Assembly (NCBI GenBank): GCA_900169975.1
Contig: LT827124.1
Coordinates: 248,001-312,000 of the forward strand
Direction: 5' to 3'
DNA from: Pseudoflavonifractor sp. Marseille-P3106
GTDB taxonomy: Bacteria; Bacillota; Clostridia; Oscillospirales; Oscillospiraceae
Length of the DNA stretch: 64,000 nt
Shown: positions 51,263-58,633 of the stretch, piece by piece
Position numbering within the stretch: the stretch's first letter is position 1
How the letters are laid out: each line of letters opens with the position of its first letter
Translations under genes and position numbers: made by a program
The notes under the pieces: model-generated
Database searches by the model: none
Seen by the model: the letters and a program-made list of their open reading frames with translations, nothing else
Told to the model about the DNA's origin: nothing

Positions 51263-51397
51263 TTAACTAAATTTTGTTCCGTATTTTTGAATCATACTAA
51301 TTTCCATTTTTTTATATATCTCTTTTGTAATCAGCTCATTTTCTAACGCATATCGGTTGAGCTGAAGCAAGTAAGCTAACATGACCTCTTGCTCCAT
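51263..51397 (-). CDS. Small SHOCT-like protein, 44 aa
   Basis: Encodes M-E-Q-E-V-M-L-A-Y-L-L ... then E-N-E-L-I-T-K-E-I-Y-K-K-M and ends K-Y-G-T-K-F-S. The pattern of a hydrophobic helix followed by L-I-T-x-E-x-Y is that of the short SHOCT-like proteins common next to recombinases in Firmicutes elements. GAGGGGCG precedes the ATG. Function unknown. Confidence 0.6.
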   Translation of the reverse strand: MEQEVMLAYLLQLNRYALENELITKEIYKKMEISMIQKYGTKFS

Positions 51398-51493
51398 ACG
51401 TCTGCGCCCCTCTAACGAGGTAGGAGCCAATTTGTGCGCACCTCTCCTTCCTAAAGATTGTCATTACTTTTCCCAAAGAATGGAGATTTATGC

Positions 51494-52798
51494 TTATAGG
51501 CCCTCCATATAGTAGGCTTGGAACACAGTCCCGTCCCCAGTGATGAAGCGGCCTCTTGCGTCCTTGGGTATCTGTTCGGCGGCGCTGGTGTTGTCCAGGA
51601 TGATACCGGACAATACGCTTTCGGCCCTGCCGCATACCCGGAAATCCATGTTGTTCTTGATTTGGCCGGGGAGAATGTTAGCGTCTGGCCGCTGGGTGGC
51701 AAGTATCAAGTGAATACCAAAGGCCCGCCCCAGGCGTGCAAGGGTGGCAAGCCTGTTTTCGATCTGATTGAGCTTGTCTCTGTCCTCCTTGCTCCGGCCT
51801 GTCCTGTCCAGCAGTTCCGCCACCTCGTCACAGGCGAATACCAGCCGGGGAAGCCCCTCCCCAGTGGCCTTGTTAAATGCGTCCAGGTTGTCACACCCGG
51901 CATCATCAAACCACTTCTTGCGGGCTTCCAGCACCGCCACAAGCTGGCCCAGGACATAGAGTAAGGTATCTTCTTGGAAACACATGTGGCATTTCTGCCG
52001 CCAGACTTTGGGGAAGTCCACGCCGCCCTTGAAATCGGCTATGTAGACCTCCGCCCCCTTGCGGAGTGCCTGCATAAGCAGGAGCTTTAACAGGACGCTC
52101 TTGCCGCTCCCTGTGGAGCCGCCCAGCAGGATATGGGGGATATTCGTAAGGTTGACCGTCACAGGCCCGGTGAGGCTTTCCCCCAGGACTAACACAAAGT
52201 TGTCCGGGGACAGGTATTTGTCTTTCCAGGGGAGCAGGGCCGGAAAATCGCTTTCAGCGGGGGCGGAATAGACACGGATGATTTTCCGTCCCTCTGCCCA
52301 TGTCATTTTAGCTATGGTGATATTCAGGGCCGTTTCAATTCTGGCCCGCTTGTCCTCCCATTCTCCCAGGGGTATGCCGCAGGGGTCGAACTCCCAGACC
52401 GTCAGCCGGGGATTGTCCGTGTCCTGCCGCTTGGCTATGAGGGGAGGGGCCTCCCCCGCATGGTTGACAAGCCCCACTTTCTGCAAGCCCTCCCTTGCCG
52501 CTTTGCCGCCCCAGGGTGTCCCCAGAAGCACCAGGACGGCCAGGAGGCCGCCCACGGCGTAGAGGGGGAGCAGGAGGTTGATAACGGCCTCCAGGACGGG
52601 GGAAAACATGCCGTAGGTGTCTAGGCCGAACAGATACGCCCGGAACAGCCAGACCAGCACAGCGCCGATCAGATAGGCCGCCAGCAGCACCCGCTTGTGG
52701 GGAGTGTCCCTAACCGATTCCAGCCCTCTTTTCATGCGTTGGAACAAGTGGCGGTTTTCCGTCCGCCTGTTGATGGTATCTTTTTCATTTCTGGTCAT
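51494..52798 (-). CDS. FtsK/SpoIIIE-type DNA translocase
   Basis: 434 residues: two or three N-terminal membrane helices (about 35-110), then an FtsK motor domain with Walker A G-G-S-T-G-S-G-K-S and Walker B R-L-V-F-A-C-D-E-V, followed by I-L-A-T-Q-R-P-D-A. Its start overlaps the rep stop by 14 bp. No relaxase gene is present, so it may move double-stranded DNA between cells in the way of actinobacterial TraB, or pump Rep-made single strands; this is inference. Confidence 0.9.
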   Translation of the reverse strand: MTRNEKDTINRRTENRHLFQRMKRGLESVRDTPHKRVLLAAYLIGAVLVWLFRAYLFGLDTYGMFSPVLEAVINLLLPLYAVGGLLAVLVLLGTPWGGKAAREGLQKVGLVNHAGEAPPLIAKRQDTDNPRLTVWEFDPCGIPLGEWEDKRARIETALNITIAKMTWAEGRKIIRVYSAPAESDFPALLPWKDKYLSPDNFVLVLGESLTGPVTVNLTNIPHILLGGSTGSGKSVLLKLLLMQALRKGAEVYIADFKGGVDFPKVWRQKCHMCFQEDTLLYVLGQLVAVLEARKKWFDDAGCDNLDAFNKATGEGLPRLVFACDEVAELLDRTGRSKEDRDKLNQIENRLATLARLGRAFGIHLILATQRPDANILPGQIKNNMDFRVCGRAESVLSGIILDNTSAAEQIPKDARGRFITGDGTVFQAYYMEGL

Positions 52799-53747
52799 AG
52801 GGAAATCCCCCTTTCTTGTGAATGACCGTGGAGCCGTCCGGGAGGTACTCTATCACGGTATGAATACGGCGGAGGAACGCCCGCCAGGTTTCCGGCCTGT
52901 CCCACTGTTCCGATCTATATTGCTTCTCCACGGGAAGATTGGAAGTAATATAGACCATCGTATAACAAGCTGTTTTGTCGTTGTACCGGGCCGGAAGCGC
53001 CAAAGGGTAAATATCCAGGTAGTTGAGCATATCTTCAATCGGTATCTGACTGCTGAACTCCTCGAAAACAAGCACTTCCTGCCCGTGGTAGCCGTCAAAG
53101 GAAACGCCTCTTGCGGCCCGATAGTTTGTCACCCGGTAAATGCTCCGGGGGTCGTGGGTTTCGTAAATGCTCCTCGTCTTGCCCGCACCGCTGGCCCCGT
53201 AGAGATAGGACACCTGCAAGGGCCTGTTCTCCACGGCGTACTTTTCCGCCGTCAGGGTTTGCCGGAGCAGGTCAATGTCACGGACACGAAAGGCCATAGC
53301 CGGGTTATCGTCTATGATTTCCGTGGTGGTCATGCCGTCCCGGATATTCTGGACGAGACGGAACATCTCCGGGTGTTTCTCCGCCCGTTCCGGGGGTATC
53401 TCGCCCCATTCCTCGAAAGTCCCAGGCACCGAAGTTTCCGCCTTGTCCGTGTCCGCCCATTGGCCATCTTTCCGAATGTACGCCCGGTTGTCCTGTACTG
53501 TTCCGTATGCCTTTTCGATATGGGCCGTTGGAAAGCGGTTTTTGACGGTGGAGAAGCGCACAGGCGATGGCGCATAGAAAAACAAGTGCGTGTGATATGT
53601 CCCCGTTGACGCTATTTCATCACCCATGCAGTAATAGGCGGGAGAAAACCGCTGTAAGATTTCCTTGATTGTGCTATGATCTAACCCGGCCTCCAATGGA
53701 TTGTTGATTACCAGCGCCCACTTGCGGGATTGGCTGTTGTTGCCCAT
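52785..53747 (-). CDS. CRESS-type Rep: HUH endonuclease and SF3 helicase
   Basis: 320 residues with all CRESS-Rep landmarks in order. Motif I is W-A-L-V-I-N-N-P (10-17), motif II H52-T-H54-L-F-F, and motif III Y90-I-R-K93 with the nicking tyrosine. The SF3 part has Walker A G-A-S-G-A-G-K-T (184-191), Walker B V-L-V-F-E-E-F (225-231), motif C Y-I-T-S-N (266-270) and an arginine finger F-L-R-R-I (291-295). Such Reps start rolling-circle replication of circular ssDNA viruses and related bacterial plasmids. The origin at 53765-53814 lies just upstream. AAGGAGG precedes the ATG. Whether it replicates the excised circle or serves transfer is unknown. Confidence 0.93.
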   Translation of the reverse strand: MGNNSQSRKWALVINNPLEAGLDHSTIKEILQRFSPAYYCMGDEIASTGTYHTHLFFYAPSPVRFSTVKNRFPTAHIEKAYGTVQDNRAYIRKDGQWADTDKAETSVPGTFEEWGEIPPERAEKHPEMFRLVQNIRDGMTTTEIIDDNPAMAFRVRDIDLLRQTLTAEKYAVENRPLQVSYLYGASGAGKTRSIYETHDPRSIYRVTNYRAARGVSFDGYHGQEVLVFEEFSSQIPIEDMLNYLDIYPLALPARYNDKTACYTMVYITSNLPVEKQYRSEQWDRPETWRAFLRRIHTVIEYLPDGSTVIHKKGGFPYDQK

Positions 53748-53764
53748 GTATGGCCTCCTTAATT

Positions 53765-53778
53765 TGCTACATGCTACA
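53765..53778 (-). repeat. Iteron pair beside the origin
   Basis: Minus strand TGTAGCA occurs twice in tandem (TGTAGCATGTAGCA), between the rep start and the hairpin. Short tandem repeats flanking the nonanucleotide hairpin are the Rep-recognition sites in CRESS viruses. Confidence 0.7.
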
Positions 53779-53783
53779 AGTTT

Positions 53784-53814
53784 CCCATAAGGGGTAATAC
53801 TAACCCCTTATGGG
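53784..53814 (-). other. CRESS-type origin hairpin with canonical nonanucleotide
   Basis: A perfect 11-bp stem (CCCATAAGGGG 53784-53794 with CCCCTTATGGG 53804-53814) carries a 9-base loop. On the rep strand the loop and first stem base read TAGTATTAC, identical to the circovirus nonanucleotide and one base from the geminivirus TAATATTAC. Known Reps nick between bases 7 and 8. It lies 37 bp upstream of the rep ATG. Confidence 0.88.
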
Positions 53815-53901
53815 AGGGGCGGCGCTGGCGCTGCCGCCGGGGGCCATTTCCTTGAGGGAACTGTCCTAATCCCGGCTGGCCTCACCAGCGCCGCCCAAAC
53901 A

Positions 53902-54219
53902 TCAGGCTTTTGGATTTACCAAATGGATACCCGTAGCCTTGGCCCCCACCTGGGGCTGGCCCTGGCTCCAATAGATAAACACCTCTAGGCCGTCGAAACG
54001 AACTTCGGCATAGCCGTCCGGGGCATCCATGAGCTTATCCCCGTCAATGCGCACATTGATTTTGTCCAGGCCCTTTTCCGGCAAGGCCACCGTATAGCGG
54101 TAGCCGAGGACGGTATCTGTCCGCCTGTTGTTCTGGTACTCGTAAGCCGGGGACACCTCCACCAGCCACAGCTTGTTCCCCAGGCTCCGGGGGTCGATAG
54201 TCAAATCGGTAATTTTCAT
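53902..54219 (-). CDS. Hypothetical element protein, 105 aa
   Basis: Starts M-K-I-T-D-L-T-I-D-P-R-S-L-G-N-K-L-W-L and looks like a small beta-rich protein (Y-R-Y-T-V-A-L-P; V-R-F-D-G-L-E-V-F-I-Y-W). GGAAAGGAATG upstream. First gene of the minus-strand FtsK/Rep operon. It might be a single-strand-binding or accessory transfer protein, but no family is recognised. A GC-rich long-range stem (GGGCGGCGCTGG / CCAGCGCCGCCC) lies between it and the origin. Confidence 0.7.
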   Translation of the reverse strand: MKITDLTIDPRSLGNKLWLVEVSPAYEYQNNRRTDTVLGYRYTVALPEKGLDKINVRIDGDKLMDAPDGYAEVRFDGLEVFIYWSQGQPQVGAKATGIHLVNPKA

Positions 54220-54308
54220 GGTAAAACATTCCTTTCCTATTCAGGGGGGCGGCGGCTGGCCCGGCCTCCGCCCTGGCTGATAAGTTCACAAGTCCTTGTG
54301 TTGTACCT

Positions 54309-54439
54309 ATCATAATCTGAAACAGAAATGTTTTCACGACTTACTAAGTCAGAGGTGTTTCCTGGTGATTTCAACGGCTTGCCGCAAATCTGACGTTTCA
54401 ATCAGCCGTTTTTCCCGGCATTTTCTGACTTAGTAAGTC
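54309..54439 (-). promoter_or_regulatory. Promoter region with two copies of a palindrome
   Basis: GACTTACTAAGTC (54338-54350) and GACTTAGTAAGTC (54427-54439) share the form GACTTA-n-TAAGTC. The first abuts the -35 region of a minus-strand promoter whose -10 is TATGAT (54309-54314). They are probable operators for the HTH-like protein encoded upstream. The second is also part of a longer hairpin (ATTTTCTGACTTA...). Confidence 0.55.
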
Positions 54440-54457
54440 AGAAAATTTTTCGTTGCT

Positions 54458-54952
54458 TTATTTCCGCTGTTGGGAGCCTAGTAGCTCACCTTGCTTGTGA
54501 AAGCCCATGTCCTCCAAAAACTTATTGCACTCAGAGATTGTCAGGCTTTGGCTGTTCTCTATGAAATACGCATAGATACGGTGTAGGGTGTTTCTGGGGA
54601 GCAAAGTATATCCGGCTAGTGCGATCAGGTGATAACCTGTCAGCGTGTCCAGAGAAAAGCCCACGCACAAAGAGACGATTGTTGAAAGTTTGGGCTGTTC
54701 GGCTTCGTTTTGGAGCCTATAATACATCGTTGAATCCAGGTCAGTACAATCAGAAAATGTCCTTGGATTGATATGTTTCGCTGTAAATAAGCGGTGGATT
54801 TCTTCTTTACAAGTTCCTTTGGGTTGGCAGGCCAGAGCGAAACGGCTTTCAAAGCCGTCCACACTGATTATACCCACAGTTACCTCGTATTGAAAGAAAT
54901 GGAAGGGGCCGCCGCCGGAGGTGGTGGCGCTGGGGAAAAAGGTGTATGCCAT
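54458..54952 (-). CDS. XRE-like helix-turn-helix protein
   Basis: 164 residues. Residues 70-160 resemble small element HTH proteins: T-M-Y-Y-R-L-Q-N-E, then S-T-I-V-S-L-C-V-G-F-S-L, L-A-G-Y-T-L, and I-S-E-C-N-K-F-L-E-D-M-G-F. The ATG at 54952 has no ribosome site. A perfect AAAGGAGGTGA precedes an ATG at 54980 in another frame that reads 43 codons and stops at 54849. Either a short upstream gene couples to this one or a frameshift has damaged the N-terminus. Likely regulator of the element operon through the palindromes downstream. Confidence 0.55.
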   Translation of the reverse strand: MAYTFFPSATTSGGGPFHFFQYEVTVGIISVDGFESRFALACQPKGTCKEEIHRLFTAKHINPRTFSDCTDLDSTMYYRLQNEAEQPKLSTIVSLCVGFSLDTLTGYHLIALAGYTLLPRNTLHRIYAYFIENSQSLTISECNKFLEDMGFHKQGELLGSQQRK

Positions 54953-54994
54953 AAATAGACAGGCTGTAGAAACAAGGCATACAAATCACCTCCT

Positions 54995-55659
54995 TTTGCG
55001 GAAAGCGTATCGGTGGGTAGGAACTGCCCCCGGCGGTGCCACCTTGGAAAGCCATACCAAAAATAAGCATAAAAAGAGTACGGCTTTTCTCAAAAAGCTG
55101 TACTCCTTCATACCTATGGCAACAAGTGTTGCTGTCTTAAATTTTTCATGAAAAGGGCATAATTTCCCCTTTCCCCATTCTTTCCGTCAGTATTGCCTCA
55201 GCCTCGCAGGTATCACCCGCACCAGCAATAGGGGACTTGGTTCGCCTCACTCCGCGGATTATACGGAAACGCTAACGCCGCCCATCGTCCACCAGGACAA
55301 GCGTTTTACATTTGGCAAAAATCATGCCGTTACCGGCCCCTTGGGCATATTTATAAAACAGGTGAAGTTACCCCGCAGGCACATTGGCAGGGGAGGCATC
55401 CCCGCATGCCGTTGGCTCCACTTCCGCAACAAAGCGGTTTCCCGCTACTGCGGACAAATCAAACTTCACGCACAGCCCATACACAATTCCCGGATGCACT
55501 TATGCGCCCATATCCATAACGCCGGGGGTCGGGCTGACGTATCAAAAGCTGTTCCCGCTTCTGGCTGTTCCCGTCCGTAATCCTCGTGCGGGGGCCATTT
55601 GCGCAACTTTTAACATATTTAGTATATCTTCTTTCCCTGCATACGTCAAGAACAAAAAT
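54995..55659. other. Stretch without a convincing gene
   Basis: No frame here has both a ribosome site and protein-like composition; the plus-strand frames at 55341-55812 run antisense into the next gene. The segment is unusually C-rich on the plus strand and may hold single-strand initiation or transfer-origin structure, but no clear palindrome was found before the terminator. Confidence 0.4.
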
Positions 55660-55685
55660 CGCCCCTCCGCATTAGCGGAGGGGCG
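55660..55685 (-). terminator. Terminator of the membrane-anchored cargo gene
   Basis: The stem CGCCCCTCCGC / GCGGAGGGGCG with a 4-base loop, followed on the minus strand by A-T5. Confidence 0.8.
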
Positions 55686-55699
55686 AGGCATACGGCACA

Positions 55700-56287
55700 T
55701 TATTCAACTTCATATCCATCAAAGACATTCCATGACGAATCGCCACGAATGTATTGGGTACGCGAATAAACAGCCCCCGGCAAAACATATCCGACTGCAT
55801 TTTCAGGATTAAAAGCGTCCTCCATTGGATGGTATTCGCCGCAATGATACGTCATAGTCGGAATTGAAATATAATAGGCATCATATACGGCATCAGGTGT
55901 ATCCATATTAAAGTATACGAGAATTATATTTTGACCATCCTGAGAAACACGCACACGTGTCCCAGCACTTCCTTGAACTGCTCCAGTCGTCCCGGATACT
56001 TTAATAAAATCGACGGTGAACGTGATTTTTTCCTCTGATAAATCATAGCCAAATAGAGCCTCGTCTCCGTAGAAAATGATAAAATCATCATTTTCAAACG
56101 CAAGGTTGAAACCAACCCCTACGGGGGCGTCCATATCCAGATTATCAAATGCAAGCTCGGATAAATCTCTCTCTTGGCTGTCCTCTGGCTGAAAGGAATT
56201 GTTCACTATTAAAACAACTCCAACGATAATAATGAGGGCGACACAACATATGCTTATAATGGCCTTGATTGGAAACTTTTTTCTCAT
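55700..56287 (-). CDS. Membrane-anchored extracytoplasmic protein, 195 aa
   Basis: A basic head (M-R-K-K-F-P-I-K) and one transmembrane helix (about 8-30) precede an acidic outside domain, D/E/F/Y-rich (G-F-N-L-A-F-E-N-D-D-F-I-I-F-Y-G-D). No family recognised. The ATG at 56287 has GGAAG upstream; a start at 56341 would overlap the preceding gene. It follows the amidase-domain gene by 19 bp in one operon, so a role at the envelope together with it is likely. Confidence 0.75.
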   Translation of the reverse strand: MRKKFPIKAIISICCVALIIIVGVVLIVNNSFQPEDSQERDLSELAFDNLDMDAPVGVGFNLAFENDDFIIFYGDEALFGYDLSEEKITFTVDFIKVSGTTGAVQGSAGTRVRVSQDGQNIILVYFNMDTPDAVYDAYYISIPTMTYHCGEYHPMEDAFNPENAVGYVLPGAVYSRTQYIRGDSSWNVFDGYEVE

Positions 56288-56306
56288 ATCATTCTTCCTT
56301 TGTTTT

Positions 56307-57995
56307 TCAAACAACCCGAATGATATAAGTAAATGGGTCAAGGCCCGTACCGCTCACGACAACTTTCCACTCTCCCGCAACGTTAAACAAAACACTTCCA
56401 CTGACTACATTCTTATTAGATGCCTTAAATGTATACGCAGCGTTAGCTGTGTTAGGTTTATAGACCTTCATTGTCAAGGAGGACACAGCAGACACCGAAC
56501 GTCCATAAAGGGTCTGGCGCACTCCAGAAGTCCCCTTAACCAAGGCGTTCTGAAGGTCGGCATACAAATAATTGGAGGTCGCGCCATTCGCCCCTCTTAG
56601 ATAACGGGGAACCATGACATAAATCTTGTTATCCGTGGAGGACTTACTGCTGGGGAATCTCGTAGACAGCCGGATATTTTTTGCGCAATTATTGTAACAG
56701 GTATAGTAAACTGTCTGACGTGTCGTTCCAGTAGCGTTATTTATAATAACCGCATGGCCCAGGGGATCCGCGCCATTAACATGTAAGGCTGCACCAATCA
56801 AATCATTCTTTGTGAGGCCCGAGCTTCCCACCATATTATCCGAATTGTAGGGAACAGAATGAGTATCACACACAATCCCGGACTCAGTAGAAGAAGCTTT
56901 TACACCATCTACATACACCTTGAATTGAGAGCATTTAATCCAACTATTCCATCCTTTATCGCTTGGACTGCCGGGGTCGTTGTAGTTTGGATGATTATAT
57001 TTACTATCGGTAGACCACCACTGATAGGAGCCAGAAGTATCCATTACCAACCTGTCGTTAATATCGTCTGGCGAGTTACTTCCTCCAAACCCAGCCCAAA
57101 TACACTGTGACACAAAAAGTTGACAACTCGATGAAGACCAATAGAAATTTTTGTTTCTGTAGGATGGGGACTTATTACCATCATCCCCAGACGAAGAATA
57201 GGTCAACGCATAATTAACAGCATTTTTTGGAATATATTTCCGGTCTGTGCTAGAGTTTGCAGCAGGTACTAATTGTCCAACGTTATCATCAGATGTGGCT
57301 GGCTCTGAAAGTGCAAGCTGCTCATTTTCTTCAAAAGCAGCGTCTATCCCCTCGATTGCTTCTGACAATTTAAAGTCGCTGTCACGATACGTCTGATAAA
57401 ACAAATCATCAGATTCGACAGACATAACCAACCACTCGCCGTCATATTTAACCAACGAGATATAATAGTGGGTTACCATCATAGAAGGCTCGTCACAGTC
57501 GCTGTACTGGAAATCAATCGTTTCATACACATTAACTGTGGCGAAGTCGCCGTCAATATTACCGTCAACTACATCATAAGAGGGAGTAAAGTATTTATAT
57601 GTAGTGTTCTCTAGCTCGTTAAGATGCCCATAGTAGGCAACACTGTCCCGATGCAACTCCAAGTTTTCCTCAAAAGCCTGGAGTGTCCCGGTGTTAATGC
57701 TGGTATCTTCATATGGTACAACAGCTTGGGCCGATCTAAACGAAGGATATTCCGCGATACTCTGGGAAAGGACTGCCTTTTCATTTTCGGGAATTACTTC
57801 TATAGTGTGCGCTACCAAGTCTTGAGCATCGTAAAAATACTGAGAGTATGCCGCATCTTCCAGATAAGATGTGGCAACCTCTATGGCCGCGTTCATGTCC
57901 GGCGACATCTGAGAAATGGATGTCGAAGAAGCGAAAGCGGTAGTCGAGAACAAAAGGCAAACTACCAGGGTAAGACCAATTACTCTTTTCTTCAC
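56307..57995 (-). CDS. Secreted Amidase_6-domain protein
   Basis: 562 residues: a signal peptide (M-K-K-R-V-I-G ... A-F-A-S), a 230-residue region with W-L-V-M-S-V, then a putative amidase domain (about 250-470). The latter begins Y-I-P-K-N-A-V-N-Y-A-L-T-Y and holds S-S-C-Q-L-F-V-S-Q-C-I-W-A-G and D-P-L-G-H-A-V-I-I-N-N, the Cys and His of the papain-like Amidase_6 family. A C-terminal beta domain follows. GTG start after AAAGGAGAG. Secreted cell-wall or peptide-cleaving enzyme carried as element cargo. Confidence 0.8.
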   Translation of the reverse strand: MKKRVIGLTLVVCLLFSTTAFASSTSISQMSPDMNAAIEVATSYLEDAAYSQYFYDAQDLVAHTIEVIPENEKAVLSQSIAEYPSFRSAQAVVPYEDTSINTGTLQAFEENLELHRDSVAYYGHLNELENTTYKYFTPSYDVVDGNIDGDFATVNVYETIDFQYSDCDEPSMMVTHYYISLVKYDGEWLVMSVESDDLFYQTYRDSDFKLSEAIEGIDAAFEENEQLALSEPATSDDNVGQLVPAANSSTDRKYIPKNAVNYALTYSSSGDDGNKSPSYRNKNFYWSSSSCQLFVSQCIWAGFGGSNSPDDINDRLVMDTSGSYQWWSTDSKYNHPNYNDPGSPSDKGWNSWIKCSQFKVYVDGVKASSTESGIVCDTHSVPYNSDNMVGSSGLTKNDLIGAALHVNGADPLGHAVIINNATGTTRQTVYYTCYNNCAKNIRLSTRFPSSKSSTDNKIYVMVPRYLRGANGATSNYLYADLQNALVKGTSGVRQTLYGRSVSAVSSLTMKVYKPNTANAAYTFKASNKNVVSGSVLFNVAGEWKVVVSGTGLDPFTYIIRVV

Positions 57996-58056
57996 TAGAA
58001 ATCTCTCCTTTCTTTCAGCACCATTAACAGCAAAACTCGTCCCGTCCTTCTAAAAA

Positions 58057-58102
58057 ATGGCGCATGAGCAACCTAGAGAATAGGAAAAAGCTCATGCGCC
58101 AT
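58057..58102 (-). terminator. Intrinsic terminator between the 31-aa ORF and amidase gene
   Basis: ATGGCGCATGAGC (58057-58069) pairs perfectly with GCTCATGCGCCAT (58090-58102), and T6 follows on the minus strand. The stop codon of the 31-residue reading frame lies inside the stem, the layout of a leader-peptide attenuator. Confidence 0.7.
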
Positions 58103-58187
58103 CAATCAGAATTTGAATCCGCTCCCTCCAATATTGATACCACGGGTAGAGACTATTTTCTTTAGTCGTCGACAATAAATTATGCAT
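58092..58187 (-). CDS. Possible leader peptide or small protein, 31 aa
   Basis: Reads M-H-N-L-L-S-T-T-K-E-N-S, then the aromatic patch L-Y-P-W-Y-Q-Y-W and a helix ending D-G-A. AAGGAG lies nine bases before the ATG, and a promoter (58227-58255) precedes it. Translation would end within the terminator stem, so ribosome position could decide readthrough into the amidase gene. Alternatively it is a free-standing small peptide. Confidence 0.5.
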   Translation of the reverse strand: MHNLLSTTKENSLYPWYQYWRERIQILIDGA

Positions 58188-58226
58188 AATAATTGACTCC
58201 TTAAAGATGACTATTTTTATATATTT

Positions 58227-58255
58227 AATATAACACAATAAATTGGAAATTGCAA
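58227..58255 (-). promoter_or_regulatory. Promoter of the amidase transcript
   Basis: Minus strand TTGCAA (58250-58255), 17-base spacer, TATATT (58227-58232) in AT-rich DNA, ahead of the 31-residue frame. Confidence 0.6.
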
Positions 58256-58319
58256 TTCTTTTTTGGAAAAGATAGCTTTTCGTCTAAAGCAAATAATCGA
58301 ACTATCCCAAAGTGGTCAT

Positions 58320-58398
58320 AGCCCCGGCTGCGCCCCCTGTCAATGGTCAAGATAAACGGCCCATGTGCCGCCATTGACAGGGGGGCGTAGCCGGGGCT
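58320..58398. repeat. Long hairpin (27-bp stem) near the element's right end
   Basis: The arm at 58320-58346 (starts AGCCCCGGCTGC) pairs almost perfectly with 58371-58398 (ends GTAGCCGGGGCT) around a 24-base loop. It is followed by three further hairpins: GGGGGCTAAAAGCCCCC (58413-58429), GCGCCCGCCCCTACGGGGGCGGGCG (about 58491-58515) and CTTTCGTCCAGACGAAAG (58561-58578). No gene fits in 58256-58633. Candidate single-strand origin, transfer origin or terminator group. Confidence 0.55.
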
Positions 58399-58633
58399 TA
58401 TCGGTAGTTAAGGGGGGCTAAAAGCCCCCGTTTTATTCACTTTTTATTGTGGTTGAGGCTTTTCTAAATGAACAGCTAGAAAATAAAAAAGCGCCCGCCC
58501 CTACGGGGGCGGGCGGTGTATTTACGACATGGAATTAGCGTGCAGTTGGCGGGGGGTATTCTTTCGTCCAGACGAAAGCAAGGGCCAAGGTAAGCCCCAC
58601 AGGAATTTGAGATTACCTTGACCCTTTGAAAAG

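Noticed and set aside
53816-53896. GC-rich long-range stem between origin hairpin and the 105-residue gene
   Set aside because: GGGCGGCGCTGG and CCAGCGCCGCCC do pair, but the loop is over 50 bases and there is no T-run, so neither terminator nor second origin can be claimed.
55341-55812. Plus-strand frames of 79 and 142 codons
   Set aside because: No ribosome sites; the longer one runs through the terminator at 55660-55685 and antisense into the 195-residue gene.
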